Assembly: GCF_024834045.1 (NCBI RefSeq)
Contig: NZ_JANUXW010000005.1
Location: forward strand, 62,001 to 126,000
Length of the DNA stretch: 64,000 nt
Source of the DNA: Neisseria montereyensis
GTDB lineage: Bacteria > Pseudomonadota > Gammaproteobacteria > Burkholderiales > Neisseriaceae
Direction of reading: 5' to 3'
Position 1 is the stretch's first letter; every line of letters starts with the position of its first letter. The notes beneath the pieces are model-generated. The model saw only the letters and a list, made by a program, of their open reading frames with translations. It made no database searches and was not told the origin of the DNA. A program made the position numbers and the translations under genes. This document shows, piece by piece, positions 28,480 to 38,067 of this stretch.

Positions 28480-29796
28480 TTATTCCACCCGCTCGCCGTG
28501 AATATTTAAATCCAAGCCTTCGCGTTCGACATCATACTCGACACGCAAGCCGCCGCAGATAAGGGCAACCAGTTTTAAAATAAGGAAGCTGGCAATGCCG
28601 CTGTAAACCACGATGGTTAACGCATCTTTCAGTTGAATTAGCAGTTGGCTGCCGATGGTTGCGTTGCCGCCGAATATTTGATTATTGAATACGATACCGG
28701 TCAGGATAGCGCCGACCAAGCCGCCGAAGCCGTGAATGCCGAAAGCGTCTAACGAATCATCATAGCCGATTCGGTGTTTGATAATCACCGAAGAGATGTA
28801 ACAACAAACAGCGGTAAGAATGCCGATAATCAGTGCGCCTTTAGGGTCGGTAAAGCCTGCTGCGGGAGTAATGCCGACCAAACCGGCCACTGCACCGGAT
28901 GCAATACCGAGCGCGGAAGGACGGTATTTGGTGAGTTTTTCACACACCAGCCAAGTCAGGGCGCCGGCTGCCGCCGATATTTGGGTAACAGCCATCGCCA
29001 TGCCTGCCGAAGCATTGGCACCAACGGCCGAGCCGGCATTAAAACCGAACCAACCTACCCACAGCATGGCCGCTCCGGTTAGGGTAAAAGCCATATTATG
29101 CGGCGGCATGGCTTCTTTGCCGTAGCCCACGCGGCGGCCTAAAACAATGGCACTCACCAACCCGGATACGCCTGCCGTAATATGAACAACCGTGCCGCCG
29201 GCATAGTCGAACACCCCGCCTTCACTCATAAAACCACCACCCCAAACCCAATGGGCAGCCGGCACATACACCAACATCACCCACAAGCCGGAAAATAACA
29301 TCATCGCCGAATATTTGATCCGCTCGGCAAAGGCGCCGGTAATAATACAGGTTGAAATCACGGCAAAAGTCATTTGGAAAAGCATAAATACGGTTTCGGG
29401 AATACTGGCTGCGTTGGGCGCAACTGTCACCGTTTCCCTAGTCAAATCCATACTCATGCCGTTTAAAAACAGCCGGTCAAGGCCGCCAATCAACATATTG
29501 CCCGGTGTAAAGGCAAGGGAATAGCCGGCCACGACCCATAAAACGCTCACCAGCGCCGCTGCCGAAAAGCTGTGCATCATGGTAGAAAGCAGGTTTTTTT
29601 TGCGGACCATGCCGCCGTAAAACAAGGCCAAGCCGGGAATGGCCATAAAAAGGACTAATACTGCCGATATCATCACCCATGCCGTATCACCTGTATCCAG
29701 CACCGAAAACGGCTGCCACCAATCTTCCGTTCCCGAAGCGAATACGGGTAGGGGTAATAGGGTGGTTAACATGGGTAATATATGTGTCTGTTTCAC
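28480..29796 (-). CDS. amtB: Ammonium transporter, Amt/AmtB family
   Basis: A 438-residue, 11-12-helix channel for ammonia/ammonium with a cleavable N-terminal signal (about residues 1-20, ending VFASG). The pore residues are visible: FYGGMVRKKN, the first histidine in GGTVVHITAG and the second in DAFGIHGFGGLVG. The start is GTG with AGGAG about 10 nt upstream. No glnK/PII gene lies next to it, unlike in many bacteria. Confidence 0.93.
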   Translation of the reverse strand: MKQTHILPMLTTLLPLPVFASGTEDWWQPFSVLDTGDTAWVMISAVLVLFMAIPGLALFYGGMVRKKNLLSTMMHSFSAAALVSVLWVVAGYSLAFTPGNMLIGGLDRLFLNGMSMDLTRETVTVAPNAASIPETVFMLFQMTFAVISTCIITGAFAERIKYSAMMLFSGLWVMLVYVPAAHWVWGGGFMSEGGVFDYAGGTVVHITAGVSGLVSAIVLGRRVGYGKEAMPPHNMAFTLTGAAMLWVGWFGFNAGSAVGANASAGMAMAVTQISAAAGALTWLVCEKLTKYRPSALGIASGAVAGLVGITPAAGFTDPKGALIIGILTAVCCYISSVIIKHRIGYDDSLDAFGIHGFGGLVGAILTGIVFNNQIFGGNATIGSQLLIQLKDALTIVVYSGIASFLILKLVALICGGLRVEYDVEREGLDLNIHGERVE

Positions 29797-30130
29797 TGGT
29801 AGAGGGCTCCTTTAAGCGGGGGATGGGTATGGTTTTATCAATATTTTTTTACAAGGACTATTGGGCATTTATCAGATAAAGGCATTTGTCCTTTCGGGTT
29901 GTGTGTTTATATCTATAAGATTATAAATATATTTTTTTAATATACTGTTGTATGAGTTGATAGCTTTATATTTCGGGGATTCAGTTGGATTTTGTAAAAT
30001 TGTTTACAATCTCTTGTAATGAAATTACTACAATTTGATTCTTTGCTCAAGGAAAATATTGTGTTTCATGAAATAAATAGTTTTATTTTTAAGATATTTT
30101 TTGAAGGATGGCGTAGATGGATATTTAAAA
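29797..30130. other. AT-rich intergenic region between amtB and the polysaccharide export genes
   Basis: About 330 bp without a credible ORF. It should carry the amtB promoter (minus strand). TTTACAATCTCTTG and several AT runs near 30000 are seen, but no clear sigma-54 or sigma-70 site could be fixed by eye. Confidence 0.5.
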
Positions 30131-30178
30131 AAAAAGCCGTCTGAAACTTCGGTGCGGAAGTTTCAGACGGCCTTTTTT
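30131..30178 (-). terminator. Long DUS-based terminator of the wza-wzb-wzc genes
   Basis: A 20-bp stem (30131-30150 with 30158-30178) combines a DUS pair with an extended GAAGTTTC arm and a T-run in the minus direction, just after the tyrosine-kinase gene. Confidence 0.85.
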
Positions 30179-30184
30179 AGCGGG

Positions 30185-32362
30185 CTATTTTTTAGCCTCA
30201 GGCTTGTAGTCGGTATAGCTGGAATAGTAACCGTAGCCGTCTATGCCTTCGCTTTTCATACCGTTGAGGATAATGCCGTGAATATCGATATTACTTTGTA
30301 CCAAGCGGTTAACGCTGATATCGAGTTCGCGTTCGGTTGTGCTGTTATAGCGGGTAACCAACAGGGTAATACCTGCTTGCTGGCCGACAATATTGGCATC
30401 CGTAACCGACAATACCGGTGGGGTATCGACAATCACATAATCATAACGCTGGCGGGCACGGTTCAAGAGGGTGCTCAGACGGCCGTCAAGCAGGAGTTCG
30501 GAGGGATTTTCCGGTAGTTCGCCGTGGCTGATAAAGCTCAGGTTTGAAATATTGGTTTCTTGTACGGCTTGTCCGGGTGAGAGCTTGCCTTCCAAGATTT
30601 CAGATAAGCCTTGGTCGGGGGTGGCGCTAAAGAAATCGTTTAAATAGCCTTTGCGCATATCGCCGTCTATCAACAGCACTTTTTTGCCGGATTGCGCCAT
30701 CAGTGTGGCCAAGTTGGCGGAAATAAAGGATTTACCCGTACCGGGCGTAGTGCCGGTAATCATCAGGATATTATTTTTGGCATCTGCCATTGAGAAATAA
30801 ACGTTGGTACGCAAGGCTCGCAAGGCTTCTACTGCGGCATCGGTGGGTGATTCCAAACTCAGCAGATAATGGGGGCGCGTATGGCCGGAACGGGTTTTCA
30901 GTTTGCCACCGAACGCACTGCGCCTATGTTGGGTTTTAGACAACGGAATAAGGGCGGCAACATCCAAGCCCATAGCTTCGATTTCTTCCGGCCTGCTCAG
31001 GCCGTGGCGCAATATGGATCGTATCATATACCATGCCGCTGTTATGCCGCCGGCAAATAATGCGGTAAGAAAGATAATGACGGCTTTACGCGGTTCGACC
31101 GGTAGTTCGGGCACATCGGCGTAATCGACAATCCATACATTGCCCTGCGCGCTGGCTTTCATAATGTTCAGCTCTTGCTGTTTGGCCAACAGTTGGGTGT
31201 AGGTGGCTTGGTTGGTTTCCACATCACGGGTTAGGCGGATGACTTCCTGTTGGGTATTGGGCAATTCGGCAATTTGTTGATTGATTTTGTCCCGGGCTTT
31301 TTCTAAAACCGATAATTTATCAAGCACGGCTTTGTAATTGGGGTGTTCGGGGGTGAATAGTTCGGCAAGGCCGGCTTCTTCGGTCCGCAGCATGGTAATT
31401 TGGGTTTCGATATCAACCAGGCTTTCCAATGCGCCTTTGGATTCTATGGGGATATCGAGGGAGCCGGTTTGCCTGCGGTATTCGTTTAATTTGTTTTCCG
31501 CATCTTGAAGGGTGGATTTCAGGCGCGGCAGTTCTTCACTGATAAAGGCCAGTCCGCTGGCGGCAACCTGAACATCACGGTTGATGTTTTGATTGACGTA
31601 GTTGTCGGCAATGCTGTTCAGTATCCGGGTGATTTTGTCCGGCTCTGTACCGCGGTAGGCCAGATTGATAATCGGGCTGGTTTTCCCTTTGCTGGATACG
31701 GTTAGGTTTTCTTTGAGGTTTTCAATAGCACTGAGCTTGGAGTGTTTGAGCAAAGTGAAGCGTTGACCGCTTTCTGCCAAAATCTGATTAATCTGTAAAG
31801 TGGTGCGGGGACCGATTTTCAGCGGCTGGCCGACCGTGCCGTTGACCGTGCGGCCGTCAGGCAGCTCTACGGTGTACAGTTTGTTGTTTTGATTGGTAAG
31901 GATAAAAGGTTGATTGAGCCATTCGTCGCCGACCGTAAAGGTATGGATGCGGATTTCGGGGTCGATATCGCTGCTGAGGTTGTGTACCAAACCGCCGATA
32001 ATCGGGAAATATTTGGGGGTAACGGTTTGTGCCAGTTGCAGATCGTCGACCGTTTGTCCTAAAACCAAGCGTGATTGTATCAGCTCCAACTCTGCTTCCG
32101 AAGTGGGCGGAGTTTCTCTGGCATTAAGCATATTGTTGATTTCTGCCAGAATCTGGTTTTGCTTGGTTTCGATTTCCAGCATGGCATCGGCACGATATAC
32201 AGGCGTGGCGGCAAAACTATATAGCGCACCAAGCAGCCCTCCTGCGGCAACGGCAATAAGGATGGGATATTTGTAATTAAGCAGGTTGCGTAATTGCAGG
32301 CCTAAGTCAATTTCACCGCTATTGCTGTTGTTGGGTGAAAAAGCGGAGTATTGTTTTGCCAT
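30185..32362 (-). CDS. wzc: Wzc-like polysaccharide co-polymerase and tyrosine autokinase
   Basis: A protein of 725 residues from the preferred start. A Wzz-type domain lies between two membrane segments (near 32-50 and 430-450), with coiled coil in the periplasmic part. The cytoplasmic BY-kinase domain has GTTPGTGKSFISANLA (Walker A), LLIDGDMRKG (Walker A') and VIVDTPPV (Walker B). A Tyr-rich tail (YGYYSSYTDY) is the autophosphorylation cluster. It controls chain length and export with the Wza and Wzb proteins encoded just upstream. The longer start at 32392 has a weak ribosome site; ATG 32362 (MAKQYSAF) follows AAGGA. Confidence 0.88.
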   Translation of the reverse strand: MAKQYSAFSPNNSNSGEIDLGLQLRNLLNYKYPILIAVAAGGLLGALYSFAATPVYRADAMLEIETKQNQILAEINNMLNARETPPTSEAELELIQSRLVLGQTVDDLQLAQTVTPKYFPIIGGLVHNLSSDIDPEIRIHTFTVGDEWLNQPFILTNQNNKLYTVELPDGRTVNGTVGQPLKIGPRTTLQINQILAESGQRFTLLKHSKLSAIENLKENLTVSSKGKTSPIINLAYRGTEPDKITRILNSIADNYVNQNINRDVQVAASGLAFISEELPRLKSTLQDAENKLNEYRRQTGSLDIPIESKGALESLVDIETQITMLRTEEAGLAELFTPEHPNYKAVLDKLSVLEKARDKINQQIAELPNTQQEVIRLTRDVETNQATYTQLLAKQQELNIMKASAQGNVWIVDYADVPELPVEPRKAVIIFLTALFAGGITAAWYMIRSILRHGLSRPEEIEAMGLDVAALIPLSKTQHRRSAFGGKLKTRSGHTRPHYLLSLESPTDAAVEALRALRTNVYFSMADAKNNILMITGTTPGTGKSFISANLATLMAQSGKKVLLIDGDMRKGYLNDFFSATPDQGLSEILEGKLSPGQAVQETNISNLSFISHGELPENPSELLLDGRLSTLLNRARQRYDYVIVDTPPVLSVTDANIVGQQAGITLLVTRYNSTTERELDISVNRLVQSNIDIHGIILNGMKSEGIDGYGYYSSYTDYKPEAKK

Positions 32363-32412
32363 TATCGGTATTTCCTTGTGTATTTTATTCATTTTCTTAT
32401 CAATAAAGCGGC

Positions 32413-32853
32413 TTAAGGGCGAACGGTTAATTTAAATGCCCATTGTTCGGCAGCGGCTTCGAGCTGGCGGTAAACTGCTTCAAATACTTCGTTGTCCCGA
32501 CGATAAGGATCGGGTATGTTTTTTTGCGGCAGCCATTGGGCGAAAAGCATGGTTTTGCTTCTCGCCGAGGGCAGTATGGCTGCCACCATGTCAATATGTG
32601 CCGTTTCCATCACCAATATCAAATCCGCCTGCCGGCACATAGCGGCAGTCAGTTGGCGGGCGGTATGCCCTGCAATAATCAGGCCGTGCCGTAAGGCGGT
32701 TCGGATTGCCTGCAGGTCGGCATCTTTACCTGCCAGCGCCCGCAATCCGGCTGATGAAACATCCAGATGGGGCATTTTTTGTTTCAACAACTGCTCGGCT
32801 GTGGGCGAGCGGCATATATTGCCGATACATACGATTAAAATTTTTTGATACAT
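32413..32853 (-). CDS. wzb: Wzb-like low-molecular-weight protein tyrosine phosphatase
   Basis: A 146-residue phosphatase. The catalytic P-loop CIGNICRS is at residues 10-17 (C-x5-R-S) and the general-acid region is IPDPYRRD near 116. It dephosphorylates the Tyr tail of the Wzc-like kinase and so sets polymer length and export. It lies between the wza- and wzc-like genes, the classical order. Confidence 0.92.
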   Translation of the reverse strand: MYQKILIVCIGNICRSPTAEQLLKQKMPHLDVSSAGLRALAGKDADLQAIRTALRHGLIIAGHTARQLTAAMCRQADLILVMETAHIDMVAAILPSARSKTMLFAQWLPQKNIPDPYRRDNEVFEAVYRQLEAAAEQWAFKLTVRP

Positions 32854-32884
32854 GGCGCGCGCCCGCTAATGCTTTTCAAGCCGC

Positions 32885-34015
32885 TTATCGGAGGGTGTCG
32901 TCTATCGAGTTAATGTTGGTAATCGAATTTGTTAACTGTGAAACAACACGGTTCCAACGGGCAACAGGTGCGGCAGTCACATAAACCACATCTTCGGCTT
33001 GCAGATGGAAGCGGTTGGCCAGTGCATAAGCCGAGGCATCTTTCAGGTTAAGTTGATAAATATGTATCGGTTTTTGTAGGTCGTCGGGGGCATTGCGGAT
33101 AATGAAGACGCCGGAAGCATTGGAAGTGAGCTGACTGATACCGCCCACTTGGCCGAGTGCCTGTGTTAGCGTTAATCCGTAATTACCCATATTCAGCGCG
33201 GTTTGTCTGCCTACTTCGCCCATCATATAAACTCTGCTGTTTTCGATAGTAGGTACATAAATCACATCACCGCCGCTTAATAATAGGTTTTGCGATAGGT
33301 CGCCGTATTGGCGTATATCTTGCAGCGAGATGGTGCGTTCGATGCCGTTTTGCGTCCATTTGATGTTTCGGGTATCGGCGTTATTTTCAGCACCGCCTGC
33401 TTGATCGATGGCGTCTAATAGGGTTAGCGGAACATTGGTAATCGGCAGTTGGCCGGGTTTGCCGACAGCGCCGGATACGGAAACGCGTTGCGAACGGAAT
33501 TCGGCAACATTAACGGAAACCTGTGGGTTTTTAATATAACGTTTCAGGCGGGTTGTGAGAATATTTTGTAGTTCGGATAAGGTTTTGCCACGCGCCAAAA
33601 CCCGGCCGACCAAGGGGTAGTCTAAATAACCGGATTCATCGACCCATGCACCGTTGGCTACTTGTTTGCTCTCAGGGTTGTAGGCGATTTGTGCCGGTGT
33701 GTTGAGGTCGGGGTGGTTCCAAACAACAATATTCAATACATCGCCGCTGCCGATGCGGTAACGGTATCCGGCTTTTTGTCGGTCAAGTGCGGGATTACTC
33801 AATGCAGTGGGTAGGGGCTTTTCCATCCGCTCAATCAGATTCAACGTGATGGGATAGAGGTTTATGCGGCTGTCGAGCGTATCATCGGATTCAGTGCCGT
33901 TTTCATAGACAACGGTTTTATTGCGGGTGGGTAGTCCGGAGCCGGGTATAACGGTGCAGCCGGCGGTAAAGGCCAGCAGTGAAAAGCTGATAATACTGCA
34001 TTTTTTTATATTCAC
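32885..34015 (-). CDS. wza: Wza-like outer-membrane polysaccharide export lipoprotein
   Basis: A 376-residue protein from the preferred start. It has a lipoprotein signal with lipobox FTAGC, the polysaccharide export domain (GSGDVLNIVVWNHPDL), and SLBB-type repeats (VSVSGAVGKPGQLPI, VYMMGEVGRQTALNM). It forms the outer-membrane channel for the polymer. A longer ATG reading from 34036 is possible, but the GTG at 34015 has AAGGA 7 nt upstream and gives a perfect signal peptide. It is the first of the three export genes. Confidence 0.88.
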   Translation of the reverse strand: MNIKKCSIISFSLLAFTAGCTVIPGSGLPTRNKTVVYENGTESDDTLDSRINLYPITLNLIERMEKPLPTALSNPALDRQKAGYRYRIGSGDVLNIVVWNHPDLNTPAQIAYNPESKQVANGAWVDESGYLDYPLVGRVLARGKTLSELQNILTTRLKRYIKNPQVSVNVAEFRSQRVSVSGAVGKPGQLPITNVPLTLLDAIDQAGGAENNADTRNIKWTQNGIERTISLQDIRQYGDLSQNLLLSGGDVIYVPTIENSRVYMMGEVGRQTALNMGNYGLTLTQALGQVGGISQLTSNASGVFIIRNAPDDLQKPIHIYQLNLKDASAYALANRFHLQAEDVVYVTAAPVARWNRVVSQLTNSITNINSIDDTLR

Positions 34016-34068
34016 GGTTGTTCCTTGATAAAGCATTTATTACGGGGCCGAATATTTATCTGCCTAAG

Positions 34069-34109
34069 CAGGCCGTCTGAAAACGGTTCTTGGAAATTCA
34101 GACGGCCTG
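34069..34109 (-). terminator. DUS inverted pair overlapping the dehydratase stop codon
   Basis: Facing DUS (34069-34082 and 34097-34109) form a 13-bp stem. The TGA stop of the dehydratase gene is supplied by the CTGA of the DUS itself. Confidence 0.75.
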
Positions 34110-36002
34110 TTGGTATTGCAACCATACTAAATCACAAATGTCATCTTTCGGTGCAAAACCGGTAGGGGCTTCCAGTAAGAGCTGTCTGAGCATCATTTGG
34201 TTCATTTCACGACATGCCGAATCCATATGTCGGAGTATTTTTTCCAACTCAGGCCAAGGCAGCATCACTTCACTGGCAGTCATAATACGCGGATGGGTGG
34301 TTTTCTGTACTTCTTCGCCGATTAACAATTCTTCATACAGTTTTTCACCCGGACGCAGACCGGTCACTTTAATTTCAATATCGCCTTGAGGGTTGTTTTC
34401 ATCTTTCACTTCAAAGCCGCTCAATCGGATCATTTGGCGGGCAAGGTCAATGATTTTGACAGACTCGCCCATGTCCAACACAAATACATCGCCACCTTTA
34501 CCCATCGCGCCGGCCTGAATCACCAGTTGGGCGGCTTCAGGTATGGTCATAAAATAACGGGTAATGTTTTCATGCGTTAGGGTAACGGGACCGCCGGCGG
34601 CAATTTGGGCTTCGAAAACGGGTACGACCGAACCGGACGAGCCCAATACATTGCCAAATCGAACCATGCAGAAACGGGTTTTTTGTCCGCTTTCGGCCGC
34701 CAATGCCTGTAAGCAGAGTTCGGCCATACGTTTGCTGGCACCCATGGTGTTGGTGGGGCGGACGGCTTTGTCGGTAGAAATCAAAACAAAGGTTTCCACA
34801 CCGGCATCAATGGCAGCTTGGGCACAAAAGAGTGTGCCGTATACATTGTTGCGTATGCCCTCGATAGTATTGAATTCGACCATCGGTACATGTTTATAGG
34901 CGGCGGCGTGATAAACGGTTTGTACGCCGTAGGCAGTCATAATGCTGTTTAGGCGGTTACGGTGTTGTACCGAGCCGAGCAACGGTATGATTTCTATCGG
35001 TGTAGCTGCATTTGCCTGAATTTCGTTTAATTCTTTATCAATGCTGTATAGTGAGAATTCAGATAATTCAAACAATATTAGCTTGGCCGGATGTTGAAGG
35101 ATAATCTGACGGCACAATTCCGAACCGATTGAGCCGCCGGCACCGGTTACCATGACTACTTTCCCTGATATATCCGCACCCATCAGTTCGGGATTGGGGG
35201 CAACCGGTTCGCGGCCGAGCAAATCGACAACCGAAACTTTTTTCAACGAGCTGACACTGATTTTGCCGTCTACCAAATCTTTTACACCCGGAATTGCCAA
35301 TACTTCGCAAGATAACTTTTTCAAACGTTCGATGATTCTTTTGCGTTCTTCATGGCTGGCGCTGGGGATGGCCAATAAGATTTTTTCGACACCGTAGCGT
35401 TTGATTAAATCTTCGATTTCAGACGGCTTGTACACCGGAAGGTCATAGATAGTAGTACGCTGGATAGCAGGGTTGTCATCAACAAAGGCAACGGCATTGT
35501 ACTCGTGAACCTGCTTGATGGCTTCGAGTAATTGGCGGCCTGATTGTCCTGCACCGTAAATAATCACCGGTGTCATTTGCTTGCGGTTGCTGCGATCAGC
35601 CAATATGGCCTTGAGAATAATGCGCGAACTGGTAATCAAAACCACCAGCATCAGAAAATAGACAATCGGTAAAGCCAAACGCAAGCGCTGTTCGAATACC
35701 AAAACGCTGATAAAGAAGATAACCGCAGATATGATGCAGCCGATAACGGCAGTGCTGAGAATGCGGGTGCTGACATATCGGGTAACGGCACGATAGAGTC
35801 CCAGTTTGATAAACAACAATATAGTCAATAAAGCGGTTGATGCAAATGCGAACCAGTTGGCAATGCTACTCCATTCGTTGTTATAGTTTGCTTTAAGGCT
35901 TTCTGCAAACCAAAAGGCCACGAATATCACCATAATATCGTGGATAACGAAGAATACTTTTTTAGTATTTCGAGGCAGACTCAGCAATGTTTCCAGATTC
36001 AT
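34098..36002 (-). CDS. pglD: Membrane nucleotide-sugar 4,6-dehydratase (PglD/WbpM/CapD family)
   Basis: A 634-residue enzyme. Four N-terminal membrane helices (about 15-135) are followed by a CoA-binding-like Rossmann fold (VIIYGAGQSGRQLL) and the catalytic SDR domain (VMVTGAGGSIGSELC). In the active site STDKAVRPTNTMGASKR the usual Tyr is Met, a known trait of the WbpM/PglF/PglD dehydratases. It converts UDP-GlcNAc to the 4-keto-6-deoxy sugar, the first step to amino-dideoxy sugars. The aminotransferase and formyltransferase genes lie directly upstream in the same orientation, matching the next two steps. Confidence 0.88.
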   Translation of the reverse strand: MNLETLLSLPRNTKKVFFVIHDIMVIFVAFWFAESLKANYNNEWSSIANWFAFASTALLTILLFIKLGLYRAVTRYVSTRILSTAVIGCIISAVIFFISVLVFEQRLRLALPIVYFLMLVVLITSSRIILKAILADRSNRKQMTPVIIYGAGQSGRQLLEAIKQVHEYNAVAFVDDNPAIQRTTIYDLPVYKPSEIEDLIKRYGVEKILLAIPSASHEERKRIIERLKKLSCEVLAIPGVKDLVDGKISVSSLKKVSVVDLLGREPVAPNPELMGADISGKVVMVTGAGGSIGSELCRQIILQHPAKLILFELSEFSLYSIDKELNEIQANAATPIEIIPLLGSVQHRNRLNSIMTAYGVQTVYHAAAYKHVPMVEFNTIEGIRNNVYGTLFCAQAAIDAGVETFVLISTDKAVRPTNTMGASKRMAELCLQALAAESGQKTRFCMVRFGNVLGSSGSVVPVFEAQIAAGGPVTLTHENITRYFMTIPEAAQLVIQAGAMGKGGDVFVLDMGESVKIIDLARQMIRLSGFEVKDENNPQGDIEIKVTGLRPGEKLYEELLIGEEVQKTTHPRIMTASEVMLPWPELEKILRHMDSACREMNQMMLRQLLLEAPTGFAPKDDICDLVWLQYQQAV

Positions 36003-36073
36003 TTTTATTATCCGGTAAGTTATTTATTGTTGTTTTATATAAATCATAAATGATGCTTTATATATACAGCCAT

Positions 36074-36107
36074 TTCAGACGGCCTCAGAAAATGCAGGCC
36101 GTCTGAA
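36074..36107 (-). terminator. DUS inverted pair after the aminotransferase gene
   Basis: TTCAGACGGCCT (36074-36085) pairs with AGGCCGTCTGAA (36096-36107) across a 10-nt loop, between the aminotransferase and dehydratase genes. It may act as a partial terminator. Confidence 0.7.
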
Positions 36108-36116
36108 CACACGGAT

Positions 36117-37292
36117 TTATCGTGTGGCTTCTTTTAAAACTTCATCGATATTGCGGCAGCAGAAATCCATTTGTTCTGCCGTAATGGTAGGATGAACCAA
36201 AAACATTAACGAGGTTTCACCCAGTTCTACGGCATTTTTTAAACGCTTCGCCGGCCGCCAAGGGGTATTGTCGAAAGCTTTTTCCAAATAAACTTCCGAA
36301 CAGCTGCCCTGATAGCAGGGGACTTTGCGCTCGGTTAATGTTTCAACAATACGGTCGCGGCTCCAACCTTCTTTCAAATTTTCAGGCCGGACAAACGCAT
36401 AGAATTTATATTGGGCGTGTTCGATATCATCGGGTATCTCGATGAGGCGGATACTGTCGAACGGTTTTAAAGCGGTTTCGAGTTGCGCGGCATGTTTTCT
36501 GCGCAGTTTCGTCCATTCCGGCATGCGTTTGAGTTGGATGCGTCCGATAACCGCCTGCATTTCGGTCATGCGCCAGTTGGTGCCGAAGCTTTCGTGCAGC
36601 CAGCGGAAACCCGGCGGATGTTGGCGGTGGTAAACCGCATCATAGCTTTTGCCGTGGTCTTTATACGACCACATTTTCGACCACAATTCTTTATCATTGG
36701 TGGTCACCATACCGCCTTCGCCGCCGGTAGTCATGATTTTGTCTTGGCAGAACGACCATGCACCGATATGGCCGATAGAGCCGACGGAACGGCCTTTGTA
36801 TCGGGCGCCGTGCGCTTGGGCGCAGTCTTCAAGCACCCATAGTTTGTGTTTTTCGGCCAAAGCCATAATCCCGTCCATATCGGCAGGCATACCGGCCAGA
36901 TGTACCACGATAATGGCTTTGGTATTGGGTGTGAGAACGGCCTTAATGGTTTCGGCGGTGATGTTTTGGCTGTTTAAATCGACATCGGCAAACACCGGAT
37001 TGGCACCGGCGGTAACAATAGTGGATGCGGAAGCCAAGAAAGTGCGCGATGTCACAATCACATCATCACCCGCGCCGATATTCATGGCTTTAAGGGCGAC
37101 ATCTAGGGCTAAAGTGCCATTGCCGAGTGCAACGGCATATTGTGTACCGGCAAAGGCGGCAAACTCTTTTTCAAATTCACGGCACTCCGTTCCTGTCCAA
37201 TAATTAACCTTATTAGACAGTAAAACACGGGATACGGCATCGGCTTCTTCTTGGGTGAAGCTTGGCCAGGGGGAGAGAGAAGTATTAAGCAT
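36117..37292 (-). CDS. DegT/DnrJ/EryC1-family sugar aminotransferase
   Basis: A 391-residue PLP enzyme from the preferred start. VLEDCAQAHGA holds the cofactor-binding Asp, and the PLP lysine is in SFCQDKIMTTGGEGGM. It should add an amino group at C4 of the keto sugar made by the neighbouring dehydratase. The reading from 37307 would begin deeper inside the formyltransferase gene; ATG 37292 has AGGA 7 nt upstream and overlaps that stop by 8 nt. It resembles PglC of neisserial protein glycosylation in role, but the sugar stereochemistry cannot be read from the sequence. Confidence 0.87.
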   Translation of the reverse strand: MLNTSLSPWPSFTQEEADAVSRVLLSNKVNYWTGTECREFEKEFAAFAGTQYAVALGNGTLALDVALKAMNIGAGDDVIVTSRTFLASASTIVTAGANPVFADVDLNSQNITAETIKAVLTPNTKAIIVVHLAGMPADMDGIMALAEKHKLWVLEDCAQAHGARYKGRSVGSIGHIGAWSFCQDKIMTTGGEGGMVTTNDKELWSKMWSYKDHGKSYDAVYHRQHPPGFRWLHESFGTNWRMTEMQAVIGRIQLKRMPEWTKLRRKHAAQLETALKPFDSIRLIEIPDDIEHAQYKFYAFVRPENLKEGWSRDRIVETLTERKVPCYQGSCSEVYLEKAFDNTPWRPAKRLKNAVELGETSLMFLVHPTITAEQMDFCCRNIDEVLKEATR

Positions 37293-38067
37293 CGGCTTGT
37301 CCTGCAAAAAGGCTGGTGGAATCTTTGGGGGCGACCTCTTCTAAAATCTGACGGTTGATCAAGGTGTATTTTTTACCGTCGATTTCAACATAGGCGCCAT
37401 CGTATGGCGGAAACCAAAATGCGCGTATTTTTCTTTCTACGTCGTCGCCAGGCTGAATGGCTTTCATGGCCTCCATTTCGGCACGGCTGGTGTAGGTGCC
37501 GCCCTTGTTGGGGTAGGTCGGTAATTTTTCAGTACTGCCGACCGCCTGCATAATCAGCCGTTTGGCAAAATGTTCCAAAACGCGCATAGATTCTTGTTCG
37601 AGCGATTGGGCGGTTTCGGTATCCGGATTCATTGGGAAGCGGGCCACTTCGATTAAGTCGCCGGTATCGATAGAGTCATCAATATAGTGTGCGGAAATAC
37701 CCCATTCGGAAAGCTTGTCCATAATGGCCAGGTTATAACCGCCGGTGCCTTTGTATTCAGGCAGAATGGCGGGATGGAAATTAATGGTGCCGCGTATAGG
37801 CGTGGTTAGAAACTCATCACGCAGTTTACGCCAATAGAGTATGGATATACCTAAATCATATTTCAGACGGCCTTCACGCATCGCTTCTAGTGCGGTATCG
37901 AAAGTATATAAAGGCAGGCCGAGGCGGTTGGCAGCTGCGGTTGTAGGCGAGCCCTGTAGATGGCTGTCGGTTAGTACCCCTACGATTTCTAGGTCGGGTT
38001 GTTGCGTTAAAAATTCTAATAATTCGGCAGATACTTTTTTACGGCCCATAAAAAGAATTTTAGTCAT
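37285..38067 (-). CDS. Formyltransferase-family protein, probable nucleotide-sugar N-formyltransferase
   Basis: A 260-residue protein with the Fmt-type fold. TINFHPAILPEYKGTGGYNLAI has the catalytic Asn and His, and HYIDDSIDTGDLI the catalytic Asp. It lacks the tRNA-binding build of true methionyl-tRNA formyltransferase and has a DNA context of sugar genes. With the aminotransferase it overlaps by 8 nt and the dehydratase downstream, it fits N-formylation of a 4-amino-4,6-dideoxy sugar. It is the first gene of the set, after a 500-bp gap. Confidence 0.82.
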   Translation of the reverse strand: MTKILFMGRKKVSAELLEFLTQQPDLEIVGVLTDSHLQGSPTTAAANRLGLPLYTFDTALEAMREGRLKYDLGISILYWRKLRDEFLTTPIRGTINFHPAILPEYKGTGGYNLAIMDKLSEWGISAHYIDDSIDTGDLIEVARFPMNPDTETAQSLEQESMRVLEHFAKRLIMQAVGSTEKLPTYPNKGGTYTSRAEMEAMKAIQPGDDVERKIRAFWFPPYDGAYVEIDGKKYTLINRQILEEVAPKDSTSLFAGQADA

